From contig NZ_CP120638.1 of NCBI RefSeq assembly GCF_029537235.1, positions 744,001-808,000 on the forward strand: a stretch of 64,000 nucleotides of DNA. Direction: 5' to 3'. Under the pieces are notes generated by a model. It had not been told where the DNA came from and did no database searches. It saw only the letters and a program-made list of their open reading frames with translations. Below, piece by piece: positions 1 through 8,647 of the stretch. A program made the translations under genes and the position numbers. Every line of letters starts with the position of its first letter. Positions within the stretch are counted from its first letter, which is position 1. The stretch is from Rhizobium sp. 32-5/1. Lineage in GTDB: Bacteria; Pseudomonadota; Alphaproteobacteria; Rhizobiales; Rhizobiaceae.

Positions 1-1
1 C

Positions 2-217
2 AAGACCATCGGCCTGCACGACGTCGTCCTGCACCTCCATGCCGAAGTCGAAATCAAGGTTCAGATGAACGTTGCCCGTTCGGCCGAAGAAGCAGAACGT
101 CAGCTCAAGGGCGAAAGCCTGACTTCGGCCGACGCCATCTACGGCGTTGACGAAAACGCTCTGAAGGCGGAAGATTTCTTCAATCCGGAAGCCGAATTCG
201 ACGGCGACGACGAATAA
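2..217 (+). CDS. rplI: 50S ribosomal protein L9, C-terminal part (cut by window start)
   Basis: The reading frame is open from base 2 to a TAA stop at 215-217 and gives the last 71 residues of L9, a 23S rRNA-binding protein of the large subunit. The visible part contains the C-terminal domain ([14 protein letters not shown], then [17 protein letters not shown]) and an acidic tail ending in DGDDE, as is usual for rhizobial L9. The N-terminal domain lies upstream of the window. A strong terminator follows 27 bases after the stop, so this gene closes its own operon (normally rpsF-rpsR-rplI) and dnaB is transcribed separately. Identification is by recognition of the C-terminal domain and by the neighbouring dnaB, the standard order in this group. 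Confidence 0.93.
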   Translation, partial: KTIGLHDVVLHLHAEVEIKVQMNVARSAEEAERQLKGESLTSADAIYGVDENALKAEDFFNPEAEFDGDDE

Positions 218-243
218 GACCGACGCTTTCAAAGCGTAAACAG

Positions 244-277
244 AATGGCTCCGGAACACGCGTTCCGGAGCCATTTT
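244..277 (+). terminator. Rho-independent terminator after rplI
   Basis: A perfect 14-bp stem (244-257 with 262-275) around an ACGC loop, followed by a short T run. It lies just past the rplI stop and ends the ribosomal protein operon. The rest of the gap up to dnaB (278-509) shows no convincing gene. Confidence 0.88.
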
Positions 278-509
278 GCATTGTCGGATGTCGTGAGCGC
301 GACTCACATGGGGCAGGTCAAGCAGAAACATCGTTCAGCGCGCGAATCACGGTTGTCGCACCACAGTGCCTGTGGATCAGTCGAACAACGGGCACAGAAT
401 CGGCCGCCTGGAAATGCGACGGGCGCCGGGACACCCTTTCTCTTGACCCATGCTGCTATCGGCGCCAAACCGATGCCGATCGGTCGATGATTCCGGATAG
501 AGAAATACC

Positions 510-2012
510 ATGAACGAAGCAGCGCGGAGAATTGTACCCATGGACAAGCCGCAAGGGGACCTCGCCTATCGCGAGGCGCCGAATAACCTCGAGGCCGAAC
601 AGGCGCTACTGGGCGCGATCCTGGTCAACAATGATGCCTTCTACCGCGTTTCCGACTTCCTGAAGCCCGTCCACCTCAACGAGCCCCTGCACCGCAAGAT
701 CTTCGAGGTCGCCGGCGATATCATCCGCATGGGCAAGACCGCAAATCCGGTGACGATCAAGACCTTCCTGAAGGCCGACGAGAAGGTCGGCGACATGACG
801 GTGGCGCAATATCTCGCCCGCCTTGCGTCTGAAGCCGTCTCGATCATCAACGCGGAAGACTATGGCCGGGCGATCTACGATCTGGCGCTGCGCCGCTCGC
901 TGATCACCATCGGCGAGGACATGGTCAACATCGCCTATGACGCGCCGCTCGACATGCCGCCGCAGAGCCAAATCGAGGATGCCGAGCGCCGCCTGTTCGA
1001 ACTGGCCGAAACCGGCCGCTACGATGGCGGCTTTCAGGCGTTCAATGATGCCGTGGCGCTGGCGATCGACATGGCCGGCCAGGCCTTCGAGCGCGACGGC
1101 TCGCTGTCCGGCATCTCGACCGGCATCCACTCGCTGGACGGCCGCATGGGTGGCCTGCAGCGCTCCGACTTGATCGTGCTGGCCGGACGCCCCGGCATGG
1201 GCAAGACGTCGCTTGCCACCAATATCGCCTATAACATCGCGGCCGCCTATGAGCCTGAAATCCAGGCGGATGGATCGATGAAGGCCAAGAACGGCGGCGT
1301 CGTCGGCTTCTATTCGCTCGAAATGTCGTCGGAACAGCTGGCAACGCGTATTATTTCCGAGCAGACGGAAGTCTCCTCCTCGAAGATCCGCCGCGGCGAT
1401 ATCTCCGAGGCCGATTTCGAAAAGTTGGTCGCCTGCAGCCAGATGATGCAGAAGGTGCCGCTGTTCATCGACCAGACCGGTGGTATCTCGATCGCCCAGC
1501 TTTCGGCGCGTGCCCGTCGATTGAAGCGCCAGCGCGGTCTCGATTGCCTCGTGGTGGACTATATCCAGCTGATGACCGGCTCTGGCAAATCCAGCGATAA
1601 CCGCGTGCAGGAAATCACCCAGATCACCACAGGCCTCAAGGCGCTTGGCAAGGAACTGAACGTGCCGATCATTGCACTGTCGCAGCTGTCGCGTCAGGTG
1701 GAAAGCCGTGAGGACAAGCGTCCGCAGCTGTCCGACCTTCGTGAATCCGGCTCGATCGAGCAGGACGCCGACGTCGTGCTTTTCGTGTTCCGCGAGGAAT
1801 ATTACGTGAAGAACCTCGAACCCCGGGACGAATTCGACCCGAAATACGAGGAATGGAAGCAGACCTTCGAAAAGGTCAAGGGCACGGCCGACGTGATCAT
1901 CGCCAAGCAGCGCCACGGGCCGACCGGCACCGTGAAGCTCGCCTTCCAGGCGGAATTCACCCGCTTCACCGATCTGGCCGACCCATCCTTCACGCAATAC
2001 GAGGAACATTGA
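510..2012 (+). CDS. dnaB: Replicative DNA helicase DnaB
   Basis: Hexameric 5'-3' helicase that unwinds DNA at the replication fork and recruits primase. The 500-residue product has the N-terminal DnaB domain (about residues 22-125) and the C-terminal RecA-like ATPase domain. Walker A is GRPGMGKTS at 226-234 (Lys232), and Walker B is in VVDYIQLM with Asp350. The segment LSDLRESGSIEQDAD matches the C-terminal ATPase motifs. No intein interrupts the gene. The ATG at 510 gives a start typical of rhizobial DnaB (short basic leader, then the NNLEAEQALLG signature). It stands alone between the rplI terminator and the TerC-like gene. In many relatives alr follows directly; here a membrane protein gene intervenes. 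A long antisense open frame (606-2009) is only a shadow of the codon bias. Confidence 0.98.
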   Translation: MNEAARRIVPMDKPQGDLAYREAPNNLEAEQALLGAILVNNDAFYRVSDFLKPVHLNEPLHRKIFEVAGDIIRMGKTANPVTIKTFLKADEKVGDMTVAQYLARLASEAVSIINAEDYGRAIYDLALRRSLITIGEDMVNIAYDAPLDMPPQSQIEDAERRLFELAETGRYDGGFQAFNDAVALAIDMAGQAFERDGSLSGISTGIHSLDGRMGGLQRSDLIVLAGRPGMGKTSLATNIAYNIAAAYEPEIQADGSMKAKNGGVVGFYSLEMSSEQLATRIISEQTEVSSSKIRRGDISEADFEKLVACSQMMQKVPLFIDQTGGISIAQLSARARRLKRQRGLDCLVVDYIQLMTGSGKSSDNRVQEITQITTGLKALGKELNVPIIALSQLSRQVESREDKRPQLSDLRESGSIEQDADVVLFVFREEYYVKNLEPRDEFDPKYEEWKQTFEKVKGTADVIIAKQRHGPTGTVKLAFQAEFTRFTDLADPSFTQYEEH

Positions 2013-2153
2013 TCGAAAAACCGGCGGCAGCGAACTGTTGGATTAGCGATCCGTTGCAAATGTCCGAGCTTCCGGCTAAGCGGAAAGAAAGTGTCATGCT
2101 GCCGCAGCGTCAGGGCTTCGGTGATTTGCCTGACATGCTGGGGGATTAGATTC

Positions 2154-2795
2154 ATGGAAGCTTTTATTGCGCTGCTGCAGGTTCTTGCCATCGACCTGGT
2201 GCTGGCCGGCGACAACGCCATCGTCATCGGCCTTGCAGCCGCAGGCCTGCCCAAGGAACAACGCGGCAAGGCGATCCTGATCGGGATCGCGGCAGCAACG
2301 GTGCTGCGCATCATCTTCGCACTGCTCGCCACCGAACTGCTGCAGATTCTCGGCCTTCTGCTCGTCGGCGGCATCCTGCTGCTCTGGGTCTGCTGGAAGA
2401 TGTGGCATGAACTGCGGACAAGCGCGAAGGAAGAGGCCGAAGGTCTGGAGACCTTGACCGGTGAAGACACCAACAAGGACGGCACCATCGGTGGCGCACC
2501 CCGCAAGACTCTCGGCCAGGCCGCCCTGCAGATTGTCGTCGCCGACGTCTCTATGTCGCTCGACAACGTTCTGGCCGTGGCGGGCGCTGCCAAGGATCAT
2601 CCGAACATCCTTATTCTCGGCCTTGCTGTCTCCATTGCTTTGATGGGTCTCGCAGCCTCGTTCATCGCGAAGCTTCTGCACCGCTACCCGTGGATCTCCT
2701 ATCTCGGCCTCGCCATCATCCTCTTCGTTGCGCTGAAGATGATCTATGAAGGCTTTATGGAAGTCGAACCCTTGCTGGTTTCCTCCTTCCTCTGA
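2154..2795 (+). CDS. TerC/YjbE-family integral membrane protein
   Basis: The 213-residue product is almost entirely hydrophobic, with about seven membrane segments. It carries the TerC-family signature near the N-terminus (IDLVLAGDNAIVIGLA, residues about 12-27) and its repeat in the second half (VVADVSMSLDNVLAVAGAA). The acidic residues in these two repeats are the family's putative metal-binding sites. Relatives are linked to manganese or other metal efflux, and some are controlled by manganese riboswitches; I see no such riboswitch here. I chose ATG 2154 over the upstream in-frame ATG at 2091 because the family begins directly with the first membrane helix and the extra 21 residues are not conserved-looking. 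A hydrophilic loop at about residues 90-125 separates the two repeats. A terminator follows the stop. Specific substrate is unknown. Confidence 0.88.
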   Translation: MEAFIALLQVLAIDLVLAGDNAIVIGLAAAGLPKEQRGKAILIGIAAATVLRIIFALLATELLQILGLLLVGGILLLWVCWKMWHELRTSAKEEAEGLETLTGEDTNKDGTIGGAPRKTLGQAALQIVVADVSMSLDNVLAVAGAAKDHPNILILGLAVSIALMGLAASFIAKLLHRYPWISYLGLAIILFVALKMIYEGFMEVEPLLVSSFL

Positions 2796-2802
2796 TTGAT
2801 CC

Positions 2803-2834
2803 GAGGCGGACGGGCAAATGCCCTCCGCCTCTTT
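2803..2834 (+). terminator. Rho-independent terminator after the TerC-family gene
   Basis: Stem GAGGCGGA/TCCGCCTC with an inner GGGC/GCCC stem around AAAT and a single bulged C, followed by TTT. It separates the TerC-like gene from alr. Confidence 0.75.
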
Positions 2835-2902
2835 CGACCTGCCCTTGTCTCGACCGGACACGTCAGCCGACCGTTCTCCCAATTGCACCTGACGACGCTT
2901 GG

Positions 2903-4081
2903 TTGTATCTCTTCGAGCATGGTTTCATCAGAAAGATCCCCCTCACCCATCCTGCCTTTGCCGCCGCATCGAACAGGCTGACCATCGACCTTGGCGCATT
3001 GGCCGACAACTGGCGCAAGATGGGCCGGCTATCCGGCAAGGCGCCTGCCGCAGCCGTGCTCAAGGCCGACGCCTACGGGATCGGCATCGAGCCTGCGGCG
3101 GAGACACTTTATGCCGCCGGTGCGCGTGATTTCTTCGTCGCCAATGCGGAGGAAGGGGCCGACCTGCGGCCCTTCGTTCCTGACGGGCGCATCTATATCC
3201 TGGCCGGCATGTGGCCCGGCAATGAACAGCTGTTTTTCGACAACGACCTCGTGCCGATCATCAACTCCGAGGAACAGCTCTCGCTGTTCATGTCGGCGAT
3301 CTCGCAGCATGGCGACCACCCCTGCGCCCTTCATGTCGATACCGGCATGAACCGACTCGGCCTGACGGTCGCGGAGGCGCTTGCGCTCGCCAATGATCCG
3401 GTGCGCCCGGCGAGCTTTTCGCCGGTGCTGATCATGAGCCATCTCGCCTGCGCCGACGACCAGTCCCACCCACTCAATCGTCGGCAGCTTGAGGCGTTTC
3501 GCACGGTGACACAGGCGTATGACGGCGTGAACGCAAGCCTTGCCAATTCCGCCGGCGTTCATCTCGGGCCGGAGTTTCATTTCGATCTCACCCGCCCCGG
3601 CATTGCCGTTTATGGCGGCGAAGCGGTCAATGGCATGGCCAATCCGATGAAGCCGGTGGTCACCGCCGAGGCACGGATCATCCAGGTGCGCAGCGTCCGT
3701 TCCGGCGAAACCGCCAGCTATGGCGCCTCTGCACAGTTTTCCCGCGACAGCCGCGTCGCCATCGTCGCCGTCGGCTATGCGGATGGCTATCATCGCTCCG
3801 TTTCCGGCGGCGGCGTGGCGCTCAGGCAGGCAACACCCTCCGGCGCCTTCGGCTTCCTGCATGGCCGCAAGGTTCCGCATCTCGGTCGCGTCACCATGGA
3901 TATCAGCCTTTTCGACGTCACGGACCTGCCGGAAAATGCAGTGCGCGCCGGCGATTATATCGAACTGTTTGGCAACAATGTCGCCGTCGACGACGTGGCC
4001 CGCGCCGGCGGCACGATCGGCTACGAAATGCTGACAAGCCTTGGGCATCGCTACGAGCGCGACTATATCGAGGCTGAATAG
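2903..4081 (+). CDS. alr: Alanine racemase
   Basis: PLP enzyme that converts L-alanine to D-alanine for peptidoglycan. The 392-residue product has the PLP-lysine motif AVLKADAYGIG (Lys54), the alanine racemase N-terminal barrel, and the C-terminal domain with the second catalytic residue in ASYGASAQF (Tyr273). The substrate-side segment GRVTMDISLFDVTD is also recognisable. The start is uncertain. The only in-frame start upstream of the conserved N-terminus (SNRLTIDLGALADNW) is the TTG at 2903; no ATG occurs in frame before the PLP domain. The neighbouring position to dnaB and radA is the normal one for rhizobia. Function is certain, start moderately so. Confidence 0.95.
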   Translation: MYLFEHGFIRKIPLTHPAFAAASNRLTIDLGALADNWRKMGRLSGKAPAAAVLKADAYGIGIEPAAETLYAAGARDFFVANAEEGADLRPFVPDGRIYILAGMWPGNEQLFFDNDLVPIINSEEQLSLFMSAISQHGDHPCALHVDTGMNRLGLTVAEALALANDPVRPASFSPVLIMSHLACADDQSHPLNRRQLEAFRTVTQAYDGVNASLANSAGVHLGPEFHFDLTRPGIAVYGGEAVNGMANPMKPVVTAEARIIQVRSVRSGETASYGASAQFSRDSRVAIVAVGYADGYHRSVSGGGVALRQATPSGAFGFLHGRKVPHLGRVTMDISLFDVTDLPENAVRAGDYIELFGNNVAVDDVARAGGTIGYEMLTSLGHRYERDYIEAE

Positions 4082-4147
4082 CTTTTAAGGACGGTGACGC
4101 TGGAATCCCGGAAGCAATAATGTATACTGGAACAAAAGGAGATCATT

Positions 4148-4399
4148 GTGACGAATATCCAATTGAGTGACGAAGATCGCGCGTTCATCGAAGAGCGCGT
4201 TCGAACCGGTCCCTATAAGGATGTCAATGATGTCGTTCATGCCGGGCTTCAGGCGCTTCAGCGCGATGAAGCGACGTTAAAGCAACTCATTCAGGAAGGT
4301 GACGACGACATTGCCGCCGGCCGCTTCTATGAGTTCGGCGAGGACGACAATCTCACCGATTTCATCATTGCCCGTTCCAAGGCGCGGAAGGCCTTATGA
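4148..4399 (+). CDS. ParD-like type II antitoxin (ribbon-helix-helix/CopG family)
   Basis: An 83-residue acidic protein beginning MTNIQLSDEDRAFIEERV, the N-terminal ribbon-helix-helix pattern of ParD antitoxins, followed by a helix with DVVHAGLQALQ and an acidic toxin-binding tail. It starts with GTG at 4148, preceded by a clear AAGGAG site 6 bases upstream. The gene overlaps the following ParE-like toxin by 4 bases (ATGA), the classical arrangement of these modules. The antitoxin normally binds the toxin and represses the operon promoter. The upstream AT-rich stretch at 4110-4135 is the likely promoter/operator. Family assignment rests on sequence pattern and operon structure. Confidence 0.88.
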   Translation: MTNIQLSDEDRAFIEERVRTGPYKDVNDVVHAGLQALQRDEATLKQLIQEGDDDIAAGRFYEFGEDDNLTDFIIARSKARKAL

Positions 4400-4704
4400 A
4401 GCGACGTCGATTTCGCCTGTCCGAAAGGGCTGCGGATGATTTGACGTCGATTTACGAGTACATAGCCGCGGAAAACCCTGCAGGCGCCCGGCGGGTTGTC
4501 GATGGAATCCAGGCGAAAATCAGATCGATCGCAGTCTTAGGCCTTACGGGCACTTCGGCGGATGTGCCTGCATTTGGACTGCGCATGATCATCTTTCGCA
4601 GCTATTTGGTCTATTTCCGCGTCACACCATCACATCTCCTCGTCCTGCGCATCCTCCACGGACGCCAGGACATTTCCCCGACGATTTCCCCGAAAGCGAC
4701 ATGA
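4396..4704 (+). CDS. ParE/RelE-superfamily toxin
   Basis: A 102-residue basic protein with the ParE plasmid-stabilisation fold pattern: RLSERAADDLTSIYEYIAAENPAGA at the N-terminus (quoted in part: SERAADDLTSIYEYI), then a helix pair and the core strand MIIFRSYLVYFRV. It ends ILHGRQDISPT, matching the family's C-terminal His-x2-Arg-x-hydrophobic end. It is coupled to the ParD-like antitoxin by a 4-base overlap. ParE toxins poison DNA gyrase, while RelE members cleave mRNA; the pairing with a CopG-type antitoxin favours ParE. The module sits as a small accessory insertion between alr and radA, two housekeeping genes. radA starts 5 bases after its stop, so readthrough is possible. Confidence 0.88.
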   Translation: MKRRRFRLSERAADDLTSIYEYIAAENPAGARRVVDGIQAKIRSIAVLGLTGTSADVPAFGLRMIIFRSYLVYFRVTPSHLLVLRILHGRQDISPTISPKAT

Positions 4705-4708
4705 CCTG

Positions 4709-6112
4709 ATGGCGAAAGCCCGTACGAATTTCATCTGCCAGAACTGCGGTACCGTGCACGCCCGATGGGTGGGAAAATGCGAAGGCTGCAACCAGTGGAA
4801 CACGATCGTCGAGGAAGACCCTATGGGCGGCATCGGCGGCGGTCCCGGCAGGACACCAAAGAAGGGGCGCCCCGTGGCGCTGACCACGCTGTCGGGCGAG
4901 ATCGAGGAAGCGCCACGGATCAACACCGGCATTTCCGAACTGGACCGGGCGACCGGCGGCGGATTCGTCCGTGGCTCGGCGGTTTTGATCGGCGGTGATC
5001 CCGGCATCGGAAAATCGACCGTGCTGATGCAGGCCGCAGCCGCCCTTTCCCGAAAGGGTCACCGCGTCATCTACGTCTCCGGCGAAGAGGCGGTGGCACA
5101 GGTCAGGCTCCGGGCGCAGCGGCTGGGCGCCGCCGATACCGACGTTCTGCTCGCCGCCGAGACCAATGTCGAGGATATCCTGGCAACGCTCGGCGAAGGC
5201 AAGCGGCCCGATCTCGCCATTATCGATTCGATCCAGACGCTATGGAGCGACACGGCTGATTCTGCGCCCGGCACGGTGACACAGGTGCGCACCGGCGTGC
5301 AGGCGATGATCCGCTTTGCCAAGACGACCGGGGCCGCCATCGTTCTCGTCGGCCATGTCACTAAGGACGGTCAGATCGCCGGTCCCCGCGTCGTCGAGCA
5401 CATGGTCGATGCTGTCCTTTATTTCGAGGGTGATCGCGGCCATCACTACCGCATCCTGCGCACCGTCAAAAACCGCTTCGGCCCGACCGACGAGATCGGC
5501 GTCTTCGAAATGTCGGACAAGGGCCTGCGCGAAGTGACCAATCCGTCAGAACTGTTCCTTGGCGAGCGCAATGCGAAATCGCCGGGTGCTGCGGTTTTCG
5601 CCGGCATGGAAGGAACGCGCCCGGTGCTGGTCGAGGTCCAGGCGCTGGTCGCGCCGACTTCGCTTGGAACGCCGCGCCGTGCCGTCGTCGGCTGGGACAG
5701 TGCACGCCTCTCGATGATCCTTGCCGTGCTGGAAGCCCATTGCGGCGTCAGGCTCGGGAGCCACGATGTTTACCTGAATATTGCCGGCGGATACAGGATT
5801 ACCGAGCCCGCAGCCGACCTTGCCGTTGCATCCGCGCTTGTTTCATCGCTTGCCGGTCTTGCCCTTCCGACCGATTGCGTCTATTTCGGCGAAGTCAGTC
5901 TGTCCGGCGCCGTCCGGCCGGTTGCGCACACAGCCCAGCGCCTGAAGGAAGCCGAAAAACTCGGCTTTTCGCAGGCCGTCCTGCCCGCCGCCTCCGCCGA
6001 TTTGCCGAAAGGCTCGGGCATGCGATGGAGCGAGATGGAAAGCCTGCCGGATCTGGTGGCGCGCATTGCCGGCTCGAAGGGCGCGCTAAAACAGGCAGAC
6101 AACGACGACTGA
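4709..6112 (+). CDS. radA: DNA repair protein RadA
   Basis: Hexameric RecA-like DnaB-type motor acting in branch migration during recombinational repair. The 467-residue protein has the N-terminal zinc finger (Cys10, Cys13, Cys24, Cys27), Walker A GDPGIGKST (Lys102), the RadA-specific KNRFG motif (about residue 255) and a C-terminal Lon-like domain (for example GSHDVYLNIAGGYR followed by AADLAVASAL). Length and motif order match the family. The ATG at 4709 lies 5 bases after the ParE stop, and in relatives radA is followed by cvpA and purF as here. No defects are visible. Confidence 0.97.
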   Translation: MAKARTNFICQNCGTVHARWVGKCEGCNQWNTIVEEDPMGGIGGGPGRTPKKGRPVALTTLSGEIEEAPRINTGISELDRATGGGFVRGSAVLIGGDPGIGKSTVLMQAAAALSRKGHRVIYVSGEEAVAQVRLRAQRLGAADTDVLLAAETNVEDILATLGEGKRPDLAIIDSIQTLWSDTADSAPGTVTQVRTGVQAMIRFAKTTGAAIVLVGHVTKDGQIAGPRVVEHMVDAVLYFEGDRGHHYRILRTVKNRFGPTDEIGVFEMSDKGLREVTNPSELFLGERNAKSPGAAVFAGMEGTRPVLVEVQALVAPTSLGTPRRAVVGWDSARLSMILAVLEAHCGVRLGSHDVYLNIAGGYRITEPAADLAVASALVSSLAGLALPTDCVYFGEVSLSGAVRPVAHTAQRLKEAEKLGFSQAVLPAASADLPKGSGMRWSEMESLPDLVARIAGSKGALKQADNDD

Positions 6113-6256
6113 CGGAACTGCGGTGTTGCAACTTCGCAAATTCCGGTGAAAACAGTGTTCAATCATGTGCCATCGAAAGACGCCCCCGGCGCGATGATAT
6201 ATGGTGCAGCAAATTAGCTTGGGGTCGCGTAAAACGCGGGTTCGGAGTAGGACAAC

Positions 6257-6871
6257 ATGCCCATTACAATTCTCGACGGTATCGTTCTCGGCGTCGCGCT
6301 TTTCTCGGCCATTCTGGCCATGGTCCGCGGCTTCTCGCGTGAGGTCCTGTCGGTTGCAAGCTGGGTCGGCGCCGCCGCGGCGGCCTTCTTCCTCTACCCC
6401 TTCCTTCTGCCCTATGCGAAGAGCTACACGACTAGCGACACGGTTGCGATGATCGGCTCTGCCGGCGTCGTCTTCCTCGTCGCCCTGATCATCATCTCTT
6501 TCATTACCATGCGGATCGCCGATTTCATCATCGACAGCCGCATCGGCGCCCTCGACCGCACGCTCGGCTTCCTGTTCGGAGCGGCCCGCGGCGTCCTGCT
6601 CGTCGTCGTCGCCATGCTGTTCTTCAACTGGCTGGTGGCTCCGCAGCAACAGCCGGTCTGGGTCACGACCGCAAAATCCAAGCCGCTGCTCGACAATCTC
6701 GGCGGCAAGCTGATTGCGCTGCTGCCTGAAAATGCAGATGCGACGATCCTTGATCGCCTGCGCGGCAAGGATACGACCGGCGAAGGCGAGAGCGAAGGCA
6801 CAGGCGGCACGACCACCCAGCCGCCGGCCGAAGAAACGCCCGCCACGAATGGCGCCGCGACCAACGGCTGA
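6257..6871 (+). CDS. cvpA: CvpA family inner membrane protein
   Basis: A 204-residue protein with four predicted membrane helices in residues about 5-135, including the CvpA-family segment VRGFSREVLSVASWVGAAAA. A hydrophilic Thr/Glu/Gly-rich C-terminal tail follows (residues about 165-204). Family members are linked to colicin V production and envelope stress in enterobacteria, and their gene is usually next to purF, as here. The start ATG 6257 follows a weak GGAG-like site (GGAGTAGGACAAC). The molecular role is not established. A terminator lies between this gene and purF, so co-transcription is at most partial. Confidence 0.9.
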   Translation: MPITILDGIVLGVALFSAILAMVRGFSREVLSVASWVGAAAAAFFLYPFLLPYAKSYTTSDTVAMIGSAGVVFLVALIIISFITMRIADFIIDSRIGALDRTLGFLFGAARGVLLVVVAMLFFNWLVAPQQQPVWVTTAKSKPLLDNLGGKLIALLPENADATILDRLRGKDTTGEGESEGTGGTTTQPPAEETPATNGAATNG

Positions 6872-6890
6872 GGCCGAATGCGATAGAATG

Positions 6891-6920
6891 AGGGCCCGCT
6901 TTGCGGGCTCTGTCCATTTT
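6891..6920 (+). terminator. Terminator between cvpA and purF
   Basis: A 9-bp stem (6891-6899 with 6903-6911, one G-T pair) with a TTT loop, followed by GTCCATTTT. It lies 19 bases after the cvpA stop. Confidence 0.7.
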
Positions 6921-7025
6921 GCAACGAAGATATGTGAAACCCTCAGGCCTTACCGGCTTGAAGGACGGAACACCCGATACGACATGCCGAACGCGTTTCA
7001 GCCGTCAACACAAAGGCCAACAGCG

Positions 7026-8517
7026 ATGACCCATTTGCGAGCCGCAGAGATCGAAGACGAGATGGACGGCGATACGCTGCACGAAGAATGCGGCGTGTTC
7101 GGCATTCTCGGGCACCCGGATGCGGCGACGCTGACGGCGCTCGGCCTGCACGCGCTGCAGCATCGCGGACAGGAAGCGGCCGGCATTGTTACCTTCGACG
7201 GCAAGCAGTTCCACACCGAAAAACGCATGGGTCTTGTCGGCGATCACTATACTGATCCTGCGACGCTGGCCAAGCTGCCGGGCACGATCTCGATCGGGCA
7301 CACGCGCTATTCCACGACAGGCGAAGTGGCGCTGCGCAACGTCCAGCCGCTGTTTGCCGAACTCGAAGTCGGCGGTATCGCCATCGCCCACAACGGCAAT
7401 TTCACCAACGGTTTGACGCTGCGCCGTCAGATCATCGCCACCGGTGCCATCTGTCAATCGACGTCGGACACCGAAGTCGTGCTGCACCTCATTGCCCGCT
7501 CGCGCCATTCCTCGACGGCAGACCGCTTCATCGATGCCATCCGCCAGATGGAAGGCGGCTATTCGATGGTCGCCATGACCCGCACCAAGCTGATCGCCGC
7601 CCGCGACCCGACCGGTATCCGGCCGCTGGTGATGGGTGAGCTCGACGGCAAGCCGATCTTCTGCTCGGAAACCTGCGCACTCGACATCATCGGCGCGAAA
7701 TACATTCGCGACGTCGAAAACGGCGAAGTCATCATCTGCGAGATCGAGGCAGACGGATCGATATCCATCGATGCCCGCAAGCCCAACAAGCCGCAGCCGG
7801 AACGGCTTTGTCTGTTCGAATATGTCTATTTCGCCCGGCCCGATTCGGTCGTTGGCGGCCGCAACGTCTATGTGGCGCGCAAGAACATGGGCATCAACCT
7901 GGCCAACGAAGCGCCGGTCGAGGCCGATGTCGTCGTTCCCGTGCCGGACGGTGGTACGCCGGCTGCGATCGGCTTTGCCCAGGCCAGCGGCATTCCCTTC
8001 GAACTCGGCATCATCCGCAACCATTATGTCGGCCGCACCTTCATCGAACCGACCCAGCAGATCCGCGCTTTCGGCGTTAAGCTCAAGCATTCCGCCAACC
8101 GCGCCATGATCGAGGGCAAACGCGTCGTTTTAGTCGATGATTCGATCGTGCGCGGCACCACCTCGCTGAAGATCGTGCAGATGATCCGGGAGGCCGGTGC
8201 GATCGAGGTGCATATCCGCGTCGCCAGCCCGATGATCTTCTACCCGGACTTTTATGGCATCGACACGCCGGACCGCGACAAGCTGCTTGCCAACCAGCAC
8301 GTGGACCTTGCCTCGATGTGCAAGTTTATCGGCGCCGATCTCGCTGGAGTTCCTCAGCATTGACGGCCTCTATCGCGCCGTTGGGGGCGAAAGCCGCAAC
8401 GATGCACGGCCCCAGTTTACGGATCACTATTTCACTGGCGACTATCCGACGCGCCTGCTCGACAAGAATGGCGACAATCCAAGCCCCAAGCTGTCGATGC
8501 TTGCCAGCAAGAGCTGA
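7026..8517 (+). CDS. purF: Amidophosphoribosyltransferase (purF), frameshifted near 8340
   Basis: First committed enzyme of purine synthesis: glutamine plus PRPP to phosphoribosylamine. The short propeptide ends before Cys22, the catalytic N-terminal nucleophile of the mature glutaminase domain (CGVFGILG). The PRPP-binding loop is VVLVDDSIVRGTT. As sequenced, the frame stops at 8363 after GADLAGVPQH, but the missing conserved end (SIDGLYRAVGG, then HYFTGDYPTRLLD, ending LSMLASKS) continues in the +1-shifted frame to 8517. Removing one base in 8340-8343 restores a 496-residue protein of normal length. This is the only frameshift in the window that needs a deletion rather than an added base. 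I chose ATG 7026 because AAAGG lies at proper distance; ATG 6984 is the alternative. Confidence 0.93.
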
Positions 8518-8647
8518 TAAATTTTCCCGGGCCGGAAGACGGCACGGAAGTGCCGCCTCGCCGATTTAAAGCTTGCTGCCTGCCTTGCGCATTTGCCCGA
8601 ACCTGTGGCAGCAAGCCCTGCCACAACAATTCCGGAGCCATCCTCAC

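Noticed and set aside
245-490. 81-codon frame between rplI and dnaB
   Set aside because: Starts inside the rplI terminator and has no ribosome-binding site or recognisable protein.
606-2009. 467-codon antisense frame across dnaB
   Set aside because: It mirrors dnaB codon structure, has no family features and lies wholly within a certain gene.
2013-2153. Manganese (yybP-ykoY) riboswitch upstream of the TerC-like gene
   Set aside because: The conserved riboswitch core sequences are absent; only a simple hairpin is present.
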